Assembly (NCBI RefSeq): GCF_014201505.1
Contig: NZ_JACHEO010000002.1
Span: forward strand, 331,806-395,805
Source: Desulfoprunum benzoelyticum
GTDB lineage: Bacteria > Desulfobacterota > Desulfobulbia > Desulfobulbales > Desulfocapsaceae
Length of the DNA stretch: 64,000 bases
Direction: 5' to 3'
The position numbers and the translations under genes are program-made. The notes under the pieces were generated by a model that worked only from the letters and a program-made list of their open reading frames with translations, did no database searches and was not told where the DNA came from. Positions 54,681-64,000 of this stretch are shown here, in pieces. Numbering within the stretch: the first letter of the stretch is position 1; the number at the start of each line of letters is the position of its first letter.

Positions 54681-56648
54681 ATGAGGGAAATATTTGCCTG
54701 GAATGGTGTGCTGGCGAGCCAACTGGAGTATTTCGAGGCCCGGTCCGGCCAGTTGTCGATGGCCGAGGCGGTGGCCGATCTGCTCCGGGACGACAGCGAA
54801 GACATATCGCTGCAGTCGGCCCGGGTGCTGGTCATCGAGGCCGAAACCGGGATCGGCAAGTCCCTGGCCTACCTGATTCCGGCGATCCTGTCGGGTCGAA
54901 AGATCGTTGTCTCGACCGCTACTCTGAACCTTCAGGATCAGATCCTCAACAAAGAGATACCGCTGATCGAAAAGGTGCTTGGACAGCAGGTCCCGGTCCT
55001 GTGCGTCAAGGGCCGGCAGAATTACCTCTGTCATTATCGCTGGTTCCAGTATCGGGCAACGATGCGGATGTCGCTTCTCGACGATCCGGAAGGGGACAAG
55101 ATCGAAAAGTGGCTGGAGGACACCGCAACCGGCGACCGGTCCGAACTGGCATGGCTCCCTGACAGGTCGGCGCTCTGGCCGAAGATCTCGGCTCAATCCA
55201 GTCAGTGCCTGGGGAGTGATTGCCCGGAATCGGCCTTCTGTTTCATCAACCAGCTGCGCAAAAAAGCGGGATCAATGCGTCTGCTCATCGTCAACCATCA
55301 CCTGTTTTTTTCCGACCTGGCCCTGCGCAGCTCAGGATTCGGTGAGGTGCTGCCGCGCTATGAAGGGGTGATCTTCGATGAAGCCCACCATATCGAAAAT
55401 GTGGCAACCCAATTTTTCGGGCGGACGTTCAGCCAGTTCCAGCTCCTCGACCTGTTTGCCGACCTCGAACGACAGGCCGAACTGGATCTTGATCCGGCTG
55501 CTGTTGATGCCCTGCGCAAAGCGGTGCAGGGACTGTCCCAGCGGCTGGATCATTTTCTCCGTCTCTTCCCGCAAGAGCGGGGGCGGTACCATCTCGACGC
55601 CTTGGTAGAGCGGATTTCGGATGCTGTCTGGCGAAGTGAGATTGACCAGTTATCGCTTTCTCTCAAGCGCCTGCAGGCGCAGATTGCCCCCTATGATGGC
55701 CATGGCGAGGGCTGGGGAAATTTTGACAAGCGGATAGTGGAGTTGATGGAGAACCTGCAGCACATCGCCCTGCCGGCAGAGACGGGGGCCGCCCGGTATG
55801 TGCACTGGTATGAAAGGCGGGAGCGGGCGATCACCCTGTCGGCCACGCCCGTCGAAATCGCCGGTCATCTTCGGGACAACCTCTACGGTGCAGTTCGATT
55901 CTGCGTCATGACCTCCGCTACGCTTTCATCCGGAGGATCGTTTGATTATGTCAAAGACAGACTCGGGCTTGATGACCAGGCTGAATATTTGCGGTTGTAT
56001 TCACCTTTCGATTATCGAAATCGCTCACTGATCTATGTCCCGGAATCGAGCTTTCCCGAACCGACCGCCCGCCAGTATCCGGAAAAGACCAGCGAGCGGG
56101 TGCTCGATATCCTCCGGATCAGCCGCGGCCGGGCGCTGCTTCTCTTTACCAGCTTGAAGGCGATGGACCTAGTGGCGGATTTTCTTGACGGCCGTTTGAA
56201 CTATCCTGTACTTGTACAGGGCAGGGCTTCCAGGCAGAATCTGCTCGATACCTTCCGCCATACGACCGATTCGGTACTGCTGGCCGTCGCCAGCTTCTGG
56301 GAGGGCGTCGATGTGGCCGGTGAATCGTTGAGCTGTGTGATCATCGACAAACTGCCGTTCGAGGTTCCGTCCGATCCGGTGCTCCAGGCCAGGATACGCA
56401 CCATCAGTGACAATGGCGGCAACGCCTTCTTCGATCTTCAGGTGCCACGAGCCATTCTCAGCCTGCGGCAGGGGGTGGGCCGGTTGATGCGGTCGGCAAC
56501 GGATCGGGGAGTGATCGCCATCCTCGATGTTCGGCTCTTCTCCAAAGGGTATGGCCGGACATTTCTCAAAAGTCTCCCGCCCGCGCCGGTCGTTCGCTCC
56601 CTGCAGGAGTTGTCGCGATTTTTCGGTGATGAAGGTCGGGTAGTGTGA
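54681..56648 (+). CDS. DinG/XPD-like ATP-dependent DNA helicase
   Basis: 655 residues. Motif I is EAETGIGKSLAYLIPA, motif Ia VVSTATLNLQDQI, motif II FDEAHH, and the C-terminal half has YSPFDYRN, LLLFTSLKAM, SFWEGVDVAGESL and QGVGRLMRS. Four cysteines (VPVLCVKGRQNYLC, SSQCLGSDCPESAFC) match the Fe-S cluster of DinG and XPD. It unwinds DNA with 5'-3' polarity in repair. GGGAGGT just before ATG 54681 supports the start. The next gene starts 22 bases after its stop. Confidence 0.92.
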   Translation: MREIFAWNGVLASQLEYFEARSGQLSMAEAVADLLRDDSEDISLQSARVLVIEAETGIGKSLAYLIPAILSGRKIVVSTATLNLQDQILNKEIPLIEKVLGQQVPVLCVKGRQNYLCHYRWFQYRATMRMSLLDDPEGDKIEKWLEDTATGDRSELAWLPDRSALWPKISAQSSQCLGSDCPESAFCFINQLRKKAGSMRLLIVNHHLFFSDLALRSSGFGEVLPRYEGVIFDEAHHIENVATQFFGRTFSQFQLLDLFADLERQAELDLDPAAVDALRKAVQGLSQRLDHFLRLFPQERGRYHLDALVERISDAVWRSEIDQLSLSLKRLQAQIAPYDGHGEGWGNFDKRIVELMENLQHIALPAETGAARYVHWYERRERAITLSATPVEIAGHLRDNLYGAVRFCVMTSATLSSGGSFDYVKDRLGLDDQAEYLRLYSPFDYRNRSLIYVPESSFPEPTARQYPEKTSERVLDILRISRGRALLLFTSLKAMDLVADFLDGRLNYPVLVQGRASRQNLLDTFRHTTDSVLLAVASFWEGVDVAGESLSCVIIDKLPFEVPSDPVLQARIRTISDNGGNAFFDLQVPRAILSLRQGVGRLMRSATDRGVIAILDVRLFSKGYGRTFLKSLPPAPVVRSLQELSRFFGDEGRVV

Positions 56649-56670
56649 TGCATAGGGTAATTGGAGTGAT

Positions 56671-57675
56671 ATGTCTATGTCGGCGTCAGAAATGGTGATG
56701 AAAACGATCAGCAGCGAATCAGGTCGGGTGGATGCAGCCATGCGGTCCGATCTGGAGGGGTTGGCGCCGGAGGTTGACGATCTTCTGATGAAGGTCCTCC
56801 AGTACTGCCTGTTCAATGGCGGCAAACGGATCCGCCCACTGCTGGTGGTGCTGGCGGCACGGATCTGCGGCCGGCGCGATCCCGGGATCTATCAGCTGGC
56901 CCGGGCCTTCGAATACCTGCATGCGGCGACCTTGATGCACGACGATGTGATCGACAACGCCGACACCCGGAGGGGGAAGCCGGCTGTACATATCCGGTTC
57001 GGCATTGTCGCGGCCATTCTCACCGGCGACTTTCTTCATGCCAGATCGATGGCGATCGTCGGCGCCCTGGCGGGGTCCGAGGCCCTCAGCGTCTTTTCCG
57101 AGGCCGCCGGGAAGATGGTTGACGGTGAATTTCTGCAGATGCGCAATGCCGCCTGTCTCAACCTGTCGGAAGACGATTATCACCATGCCATCCTTGGCAA
57201 AACCGGCATTCTGATTTCCGCCGCCTGTGAGGTCGGTGCGGTATGGGCCGGGGCCGGCAGTGAGGAGCGTGTGGCACTGCGGGAGTATGGCATCTGTCTG
57301 GGCAGCGCCTTCCAGATGATCGATGACCTGCTCGATTACCAGGGGGATCGGGGAAAGACTGGAAAACAGGTGGGAAACGATCTCGCCGAGGGAAAAATGA
57401 CCCTGCCGCTGATCTTGACCGTCCAGCACGCCGACGGGCGGGATCGCGCTCGTCTGCAGGAGATCTTCGGCGATGAGATCGGGCGGCGCGAGGGACTGGA
57501 GGAGGTCAGCGGCCTGATCGCGAAGTATGACGGCTTTGCACTGACCCGATCCAGGGCGGAACAGATGGGGGCATTGGCCCTGTCGCGGCTTGATCTCTTT
57601 CCGGACGAGACGTGTGCGGAGGAGAAGGCGGTACTGCAAGGCCTGGTAGATTTTGTCCTCAAGAGAGAAAAATGA
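56671..57675 (+). CDS. ispB: polyprenyl diphosphate synthase (octaprenyl type)
   Basis: 334 residues of the trans-prenyl transferase family. First Asp-rich motif LMHDDVIDNADTRRG with GKRIRPLL before it; second motif FQMIDDLLDYQGD; MTLPLI follows. It makes the long isoprenoid tail of menaquinone. The exact chain length cannot be read from sequence. It is probably cotranscribed with the DinG-like helicase. GGAG precedes the ATG. Confidence 0.93.
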   Translation: MSMSASEMVMKTISSESGRVDAAMRSDLEGLAPEVDDLLMKVLQYCLFNGGKRIRPLLVVLAARICGRRDPGIYQLARAFEYLHAATLMHDDVIDNADTRRGKPAVHIRFGIVAAILTGDFLHARSMAIVGALAGSEALSVFSEAAGKMVDGEFLQMRNAACLNLSEDDYHHAILGKTGILISAACEVGAVWAGAGSEERVALREYGICLGSAFQMIDDLLDYQGDRGKTGKQVGNDLAEGKMTLPLILTVQHADGRDRARLQEIFGDEIGRREGLEEVSGLIAKYDGFALTRSRAEQMGALALSRLDLFPDETCAEEKAVLQGLVDFVLKREK

Positions 57676-57813
57676 GGACTGGGCTGGCCGGACAGTCCGG
57701 GAAATTCCCCAACCGGTATCTATAACCAAGGAATCGGGCCGGCAGTATCGAGACCAGACACAGCGGCGGCAGACTGATCCTGACCGAATCCACGACCGTC
57801 GGACGAGAAACCG

Positions 57814-58776
57814 ATGAAGAATATTGCCATACTGGGAACAGGGCGCCACGGGAGTCGGTATGCCGGGCATATCGCACGCGATATTAAGGGGATGACGCTA
57901 GCCGGGATCTGGCGACGCAGCACGGAAGGGAGAGCCCAGGCGCAGCGATGGTCGACCACCTTCTGCCCGGATTGGCGGGAACTGATCGTCTCTTCCGGTG
58001 TCGATGCAGTTGTCGGGGTCGTTCCACCGGTATTGAATCCGGCTATCGCCGCCGCCTGCGCCTGTGCCGGCAAACCGCTGCTGCTGGAAAAACCGCTTGC
58101 CCGCAACGTCGGCGAGGCCCGTGCCATCGTCACTTCGCTTGCCACGGCCGGGGTGCCGCTGACCGTCGGCCAGACCCTGCGCTATAATCCGGTGATCGGA
58201 GAGTTGCGGCGACAACTGCCGGAGATGGGCCGGCTGTATGGGTTTGCTGTCAACCAGCGGCTGGAGCCGTCGACACTGGACTGGCATGATGACCGGGACA
58301 CGGCCGGGGCCGGAGTGCTCTTCCACACGGCGGTCCACGTATTCGATGCAATGCGGCTGATCACTGGTCTGAAGGTCCGGCGGGTCATGGCCCAAGGCAG
58401 GCTGGTCCATGCGGCGGCCCTTGAGGATCAGGTGCTGGTCATCGCCGAACTGGAGAATGGAGTCATCGGGACGGTCGATGTGAGCAAGGTTGGCCGGGCC
58501 AGGACGGGCCGTTACGAGTTCGTCGGCGCCGACGGCCAGCTGCATGGCGAGCAGATCCACGCCTTCACCGAGGTGATCCGGGGCAACGTCGTGCAATCAC
58601 GACGTGAGTTCGCTCCGATCCCCACCGTTCTTCAGCTGTTGCGGGATTGGCTGAAATTTCTGGAAGGAGACGGCGACAACCCGGTAACCGGGGAGGAAGG
58701 GCTTTACGCCGTCCAGGTCTGCGAGGCCTGCCTCGTGTCGCTGCAGGAGGGGGGGCGCTGGGTGAAGGTTCAGTAA
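57814..58776 (+). CDS. Gfo/Idh/MocA-family oxidoreductase
   Basis: 320 residues. The N-terminal Rossmann fold has IAILGTGRHGSRYAGH and the conserved LLEKPLARNVGEA, with the EKP catalytic Lys; the C-terminal half has DTAGAGVLFHTAVHVFDAMRLI with the family His. It likely oxidises or reduces a sugar or sugar derivative with NAD(P). No sugar-pathway genes are adjacent. Its stop overlaps the convergent dgkA gene by 7 bases. Confidence 0.9.
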   Translation: MKNIAILGTGRHGSRYAGHIARDIKGMTLAGIWRRSTEGRAQAQRWSTTFCPDWRELIVSSGVDAVVGVVPPVLNPAIAAACACAGKPLLLEKPLARNVGEARAIVTSLATAGVPLTVGQTLRYNPVIGELRRQLPEMGRLYGFAVNQRLEPSTLDWHDDRDTAGAGVLFHTAVHVFDAMRLITGLKVRRVMAQGRLVHAAALEDQVLVIAELENGVIGTVDVSKVGRARTGRYEFVGADGQLHGEQIHAFTEVIRGNVVQSRREFAPIPTVLQLLRDWLKFLEGDGDNPVTGEEGLYAVQVCEACLVSLQEGGRWVKVQ

Positions 58777-59144
58777 GGGAAGAAGATATCGACGAACGCC
58801 AGCACCCAGAGGACGAGGGCGAGAAGGAGCGAGAACAGGACGGCGGCGCTGCCCATGTCCTTGGCTCTCTTGGCATAGATGTTATATTCTGGTGAGACCA
58901 GGTCAACAACCGATTCGATCGCCGAATTGAGCAGCTCGACAATCAGGACCAGGGTGTTGACGGCCAGCAGCAGGCCTTTGAACAGCAGCGGCAGGGGCAG
59001 GAAATAGAGCAGCGGCAGGAGGAGGACGTAGAGGAGCGACTCCTGGCGGAAGGCCGCCTCATGCCTGAAGGCGGCGCTGATGCCGTCGGCGGAGTAGGTG
59101 AAGGCGGCGAGGATGCGGGCGATTCCGGTTTTGTTGGCTTTCAT
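58770..59144 (-). CDS. dgkA: diacylglycerol/undecaprenol kinase
   Basis: 124 residues with three membrane helices. The active site is in helix-loop SESLL-like HEAAFRQESLL and NTLVLIVELLNSAIESVVDL with the catalytic Glu pair, then AKDMGSAAVL. It phosphorylates diacylglycerol, or undecaprenol, recycling lipid carriers. It is a small integral membrane enzyme. Its convergent stop overlaps the oxidoreductase gene. Confidence 0.93.
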   Translation of the reverse strand: MKANKTGIARILAAFTYSADGISAAFRHEAAFRQESLLYVLLLPLLYFLPLPLLFKGLLLAVNTLVLIVELLNSAIESVVDLVSPEYNIYAKRAKDMGSAAVLFSLLLALVLWVLAFVDIFFPY

Positions 59145-59200
59145 CTCTCGGGCAGATCATTCGATCGGCGCCGGCGGCGCCAATCCGGAGGTGGAGAAAG

Positions 59201-59239
59201 GGGCAAAAAAAAGGTTGGAGAGCGAACCTCCAACCTTTT
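59201..59239 (-). terminator. rho-independent terminator of the purH gene
   Basis: AAAAGGTTGGAG-AGCGAAC-CTCCAACCTTTT on the plus strand; on the minus strand it is followed by eight T residues. It is about 50 bases beyond the stop of the formyltransferase gene. Confidence 0.88.
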
Positions 59240-59290
59240 ACCTACTTTGCGTCAATAACGCATTTGTTTTCTTTTTTTCCGGTAACTGTT

Positions 59291-60580
59291 TCAGTGCTTG
59301 AACGACCGCTGGCCGGTGAACATCATCGCCACCTGCGGCTCCGCCTCGTTGCAGGCCTCGATGGTCTCGAAATCCCGCATCGAACCGCCGGCCTGGAGGA
59401 TTGCCGACACTCCCTGCCTGATGCCGACATCGGCGCCATCGCGGAAGGGGAAGAAGGCGTCGGAAATCATCACCGACCCGGGAATCCCGCCCTTGTCTCG
59501 CCGCACCTGGATATCGATCGCCTCTTTCTCCGTCTGATCCCGTTTTCCCCTGCTGACAGCCAGGTCCAGGTCGGCATAGGGAATGCCATACGTATCGAAA
59601 CAGAGGATGTCGGCGTACTTGATATAGGCCTTGTGGACGGCGATTTCGGCCACCCCGACACGGTCCTGCTCCCCGGTGCCGATCCCGACGGTACAACCGT
59701 CCTTGACATAGAGGACGGAGTTGGAGGTGACACCGTGCTCCACCGCCCAGCCGAAGAGCATATCGTCGATCTCCCTCTCGGTTGGCTGCCGGTCGCAGCG
59801 GTATTCCCGGCCCTGCCAGGCGGCAACGGCCGGTTTCAGGTCGGCCGGAGTGCGGATGGAGTTGACGGCGGACTGTTGAACGATGATGCCGCCATCGATC
59901 AGACTCTTGAAATCGACAAAGCGGAATTTCTCGAATTCGGCGAGGCGGTCGATCGCGGCAATCTTGATGATCCGCAGGTTCTTGCTCTTTTGGAGGATGT
60001 CCAGGGTCCCCGCCTCGAAATCCGGGGCACAGACCACCTCGAGATAGTTGGCGGCCAGCAGCTCCGCAGTGTCCTTGTCGCAGGCCCGGCTCATGACGAC
60101 TGCTCCGCCGAAGGCTGCGATCCGATCGCAACGGTTGGCCCGGTCGAAGGCGTGGGCCAGCGTCTCGCCGTAGGCGGCGCCGCAGGGATTGTTGTGCTTG
60201 AGGATGACGGCGGCGGGACGGTCCATCAGGTACTTGAGGATGTTGAGGCCGTTATCGATATCGGTCAGGTTGATCTTGCCCGGGTGCTTGCCTACCTGAA
60301 GCATGTCCTCGACCGTTATCGCCGAGACGAGCCCGTTGCCCGGTTCGATGAAGGCGCAGTCGCCGAGGACCAGGTTGCCGTTGACCAGCTCGTACAGGGC
60401 CGCCTCCTGGTCCGGGTTCTCTCCATAGCGAACACCTCTCTCGTCGACTGAGCCATCTCCCTGCGGAATTTTCCAGGTCTTCTTGCGGTAGACCAGGGAC
60501 TGGCCGTCGAAGGAGATGGTCATCTCCATCGGGAAATGATCGCCAAGTATCGTTGAATACATCGATTTCAGTGTACTCAT
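59291..60580 (-). CDS. purH: AICAR formyltransferase (PurH without the cyclohydrolase domain)
   Basis: 429 residues matching the formyltransferase half of PurH: RYGENPDQEAALY at the start, KHNNPCGAAYG with the key Lys and His, RIAAFGGAVVMSR, and EQDRVGVAEIAVHKA with SDAFFPFRDGAD near the end. The N-terminal MGS-like IMP cyclohydrolase domain of about 200 residues is missing, so the last step of purine synthesis must be done by a separate protein. It adds the last one-carbon unit to AICAR. GGAG lies 8 bases before the ATG. It has a strong terminator of its own. Confidence 0.92.
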   Translation of the reverse strand: MSTLKSMYSTILGDHFPMEMTISFDGQSLVYRKKTWKIPQGDGSVDERGVRYGENPDQEAALYELVNGNLVLGDCAFIEPGNGLVSAITVEDMLQVGKHPGKINLTDIDNGLNILKYLMDRPAAVILKHNNPCGAAYGETLAHAFDRANRCDRIAAFGGAVVMSRACDKDTAELLAANYLEVVCAPDFEAGTLDILQKSKNLRIIKIAAIDRLAEFEKFRFVDFKSLIDGGIIVQQSAVNSIRTPADLKPAVAAWQGREYRCDRQPTEREIDDMLFGWAVEHGVTSNSVLYVKDGCTVGIGTGEQDRVGVAEIAVHKAYIKYADILCFDTYGIPYADLDLAVSRGKRDQTEKEAIDIQVRRDKGGIPGSVMISDAFFPFRDGADVGIRQGVSAILQAGGSMRDFETIEACNEAEPQVAMMFTGQRSFKH

Positions 60581-60687
60581 ATCTCATTCTCCGGTATCGA
60601 TTTTCAGGTGATGTTGGTTGGGCTCCGAACAGCACCGGGGGAATCTCGTGTAAGGTGCTGCAGTTGTATCAGAGACTCGTTTGAAGA

Positions 60688-61725
60688 TCATGGGGTGGAT
60701 TGTTTGAATCCCGACAATGTCGTATGCGGTGCGATAACGGCCCGTGTCTCCAGTTTGCAATCGGAAAGGCAACTGTAGGCCCCGATCCGTACCTCGTCTT
60801 GCAGCAGGCAGTCGTCGAGGATGACGCCAGGTTCGATGTGGCAGAATCTGCCGATCCTGGTTGCGCCACGGATCTGAGTCCCGGGGTGCAGGACGGTGTC
60901 CGCGTTGATGACGGCTTCGTACGAGACAAATGTCGTTTCCGGGCTCAGCATCGTCACTCCCTGCAGCATGAGATCCCGATTGCGTCGGGACTGCAGTTCC
61001 CGGTGGGCCTCGGCAAGTTCGATTCGGGAGTTGACGCCAAGCACATCGCCGGGATGCGGGGCGGTGAACCCATGGACGCTGCGGCCGTCAGCGACAGCAA
61101 GGGAGATTAAATCGGTGAGGTAGACCTCTCCCTGACTGTTGTCGGTTCCGACCTGGTGCAGGGTCTGGAACAGGAACCGGCTGTCGGTGAGATAGATCCC
61201 GGCATTGATTTCTCGGATCGCCCTCTGTTCCGTCGTTGCGTCCTTTTCCTCGATGATGGCGGTGATTTTGCCGTCGGCTCCATGGAGAATTCGCCCATAG
61301 TTGGTCGGGTTGTCGAGGATGGTGGTCATCAGGGTGACGGCGGCGCCGCTCTCCTGGTGGGCGGTGTACATGTCGCCCAGGGTCTGGGGGCGGATCAGCG
61401 GTGTGTCGCCGCAGAGGATCAGCACGGTCCAGTCGCTGCCTGTCAGCGATCGTTCGGCTGCCAGAACCGCATCTCCCGTTCCCCGCTGCTGTTCTTGTAC
61501 AACGCTATCGACCTCGAACCCGGCCAACGTTGCCTCGACCGCATCTTGCTGGTGGCCGACAACGACAAGCGTCCGCTCAGGGTGCAGCGGGGCGATGGCA
61601 TGGAGAACATGATGGAGCATCGGCACCGCCATGACTTCATGGAGCACTTTGGCTCTGTTTGATTTCATCCGGGTGCCTTTGCCGGCAGCCAGGACAATCG
61701 CGGCAAGTGGGTTTGCTCGAACCAT
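60688..61725 (-). CDS. glmU: GlmU-like UDP-sugar pyrophosphorylase with shortened beta-helix tail
   Basis: 345 residues; a normal GlmU has about 450. The nucleotidyltransferase domain has LAAGKGTRMKS, QEQQRGTGDAV, LCGDTPL and NAGIYL. The C-terminal part has only about four hexapeptide turns (TVLHPGTQIRGATRIGRF and following), too few for the acetyltransferase site, whose acetyl-CoA-binding region is absent. It probably makes UDP-GlcNAc from GlcNAc-1-phosphate, leaving acetylation to another enzyme. GGAG before ATG 61725 fixes the start; the upstream frame to 61884 has no support. Confidence 0.85.
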   Translation of the reverse strand: MVRANPLAAIVLAAGKGTRMKSNRAKVLHEVMAVPMLHHVLHAIAPLHPERTLVVVGHQQDAVEATLAGFEVDSVVQEQQRGTGDAVLAAERSLTGSDWTVLILCGDTPLIRPQTLGDMYTAHQESGAAVTLMTTILDNPTNYGRILHGADGKITAIIEEKDATTEQRAIREINAGIYLTDSRFLFQTLHQVGTDNSQGEVYLTDLISLAVADGRSVHGFTAPHPGDVLGVNSRIELAEAHRELQSRRNRDLMLQGVTMLSPETTFVSYEAVINADTVLHPGTQIRGATRIGRFCHIEPGVILDDCLLQDEVRIGAYSCLSDCKLETRAVIAPHTTLSGFKQSTP

Positions 61726-61933
61726 CGGCACTCCGTCGTCGTTGGATATTCCCTGCGAGTGGGTTGAATCGGAATCTTTTCGAAAATGAAACTTTACCTG
61801 ATCGGCTCGAGTGGCGTCAAGCGGCCATTTCCACGACGCTGGATGTGAGCAGCGGGTTGCAGAACGGCAGGCGCTGAGAGGCAATCAGGGGCACGGTGCG
61901 ATTGACGCAGGGGGTGTTTCAATTGTCGCCGAA

Positions 61934-62581
61934 TTATTTCTGACCATAGGATGAGAACAACGCCGTCATTTTCGCCATCTCGGCATGATCGAGGATATTC
62001 GGTTGGCCGACACACTTGCTGCGCCAGTACAGTTCGGCACAGAATTCTGTCTCGCAGGCGGTGGCATAGGCAGTGTCAAGATCCGGCCCGGCCGCGACGA
62101 GCCCATGGTTGGCCAACAGGGCGGCATTGCGATCGGTCATCGCCTCGAGGGCGTTTTCGGCCAAGGCGGTGCTGCCGAAGGTTGCATAACGGCTGCAGCG
62201 GACACTCTCACCGGCCGGGGTGAGCATGTAGTGGATGGCCGGCAGGTCCCACCCGAGGCAACTGAGAACGGTCGAGAAGGTCGAATGGGTATGGACTACA
62301 GCTCCGATATCATCCCTATGCTGGTACAGAATGAGGTGAAGCGCCAGCTCGGAGGATGGTTTTCTCGTACCGTCGTGAACTTGGCCGTCAAAATCGACGA
62401 CCACGATATCGGCGGGTTTGGTGGCACGATAGTCGAGACCGCTGGGGCTGATGGCGAGCAGTCCCAGCCGGCGGTTGCGGATGCTCAGGTTGCCGCTGGT
62501 GCCTCTCGTCATCCGTTCTTCGACGAGTTTGCGCCCGAAGCGGCAGATCAATCGGCGTTCGTGGTCAAGTAGAAGTGCCAT
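61934..62581 (-). CDS. class II aldolase (DHAP-shunt type)
   Basis: 215 residues of the class II aldolase/adducin family. GTSGNLSIR binds phosphate, the catalytic acid is in KPSSELALH, zinc ligands are HTH in VVHTHSTFSTV and the third His in LLANHGLV. The family cleaves sugar phosphates to DHAP and an aldehyde. Gene mtnA lies 22 bases upstream on the same strand, which matches the DHAP shunt: methylthioribulose-1-phosphate is split to DHAP and methylthioacetaldehyde. A dehydratase (MtnB) role is possible but less likely. Confidence 0.83.
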   Translation of the reverse strand: MALLLDHERRLICRFGRKLVEERMTRGTSGNLSIRNRRLGLLAISPSGLDYRATKPADIVVVDFDGQVHDGTRKPSSELALHLILYQHRDDIGAVVHTHSTFSTVLSCLGWDLPAIHYMLTPAGESVRCSRYATFGSTALAENALEAMTDRNAALLANHGLVAAGPDLDTAYATACETEFCAELYWRSKCVGQPNILDHAEMAKMTALFSSYGQK

Positions 62582-62603
62582 ATAAGATCAATCTCGGAGG
62601 TAG

Positions 62604-63737
<1,134 letters not shown>

Positions 63738-63934
63738 GAGCAGATGCAATGAGAAAAGATTTACAGTATCGATATGGCTGAAATAAGTCTAAAACTGATA
63801 GAGATATACTGCACATTGATGTATCGAGCACCAGAAAAGGTGCAAAGAAATGTGTGAAGAGTCCGGGTGAGGGAACAGGAGGGGGAGGAAAAAAAATGGC
63901 GCTGGGGGAGGCGGGAGTGGTTAGAGAAAAAGGG

Positions 63935-63969
63935 AAAGGGCCCTGACAGGATGGATGTCAGGGCCCTTT
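63935..63969 (-). terminator. terminator of an rRNA operon
   Basis: AAAGGGCCCTGACA, seven-base loop, TGTCAGGGCCCTTT: a perfect 14-pair stem. On the minus strand it is followed by a T-rich stretch (CCCTTTTTCTC). It lies just beyond the 5S rRNA 3' end. Confidence 0.88.
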
Positions 63970-63980
63970 GGGGCAAGGAT

Positions 63981-64000
63981 TCGGCGGCGACCTACTCTCC
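63981..64000 (-). rRNA. rrf: 5S ribosomal RNA, 3' end (partial)
   Basis: The complement of the last 20 bases reads GGAGAGTAGGTCGCCGCCGA, the conserved 3' end of bacterial 5S rRNA. The gene continues past the window edge. A strong terminator follows about 12 bases downstream, so this is the end of an rRNA operon on the minus strand. The exact 3' end is uncertain by a few bases. Confidence 0.8.

Overview
The window looks like a chromosomal segment of a strictly anaerobic, Gram-negative member of the Desulfobacterota, most likely from the Desulfobulbales. This is inferred from gene content and moderately high G+C, not from a marker-gene tree. The indicators are ferredoxin-type MinD ATPases next to NifX-like and IscU-like proteins, formate dehydrogenase and molybdopterin maturation genes (FdhD, MobB), orphan Cache-domain signalling, outer-membrane porins and a possible selenocysteine gene. 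There are about 50 protein genes, the 3' end of a 5S rRNA at the right edge, and no insertion sequence, prophage, CRISPR array or tRNA that I could recognise.

Left part (1-14.4 kb): an overlapping operon of two MinD/ferredoxin ATPases, two NifX-fold proteins and an IscU-like scaffold; a UPF0149 protein; a group II PLP decarboxylase; a sigma-54 activator divergent from citrate synthase, with a well-matched -24/-12 promoter between them; a SET-domain protein paired with a LysA-like protein that lacks the usual second catalytic cysteine; a DUF2058 protein; two overlapping envelope genes; and an XPB-like helicase.

Centre (14.6-36.7 kb): typA, followed 8 bases later by a tiny membrane-protein gene interrupted by an in-frame TGA. 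It reads Cys-Ile-Pro-TGA, is followed by a second membrane helix in the same frame, and has a SECIS-like hairpin at the right distance. I consider it the most interesting object here. Then come a NUDIX hydrolase, a panE operon, a GDSL hydrolase, glgX, a DUF1566 protein, a CheY-like regulator, a DUF523/DUF1722 protein, a D,D-carboxypeptidase, an acyl-CoA ligase, an M50 protease, a 900-residue DHH-CBS-tRNA nucleotidyltransferase fusion, a xerD-like recombinase with no ordinary start codon, rpsU, glcD, ddl and fdhD.

Right part (36.9-64 kb): a solute-binding protein/Cache histidine kinase/NarL regulator cassette; mobB; serS; a TatC-like protein with altered signal-binding residues; an FtsB-like protein; FmdB-type and HTH/Cys-rich small proteins; a divergent uracil-DNA glycosylase; two outer-membrane proteins and an FG-GAP protein; an MFS exporter; a REC-GAF histidine kinase; a DinG-type helicase; a polyprenyl synthase; an oxidoreductase; DgkA; a PurH formyltransferase without its cyclohydrolase half; a GlmU-like uridyltransferase with a short tail; and a class II aldolase/MtnA pair matching the DHAP shunt for methylthioadenosine salvage. 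The window closes with the terminator and 3' end of an rRNA operon on the minus strand.
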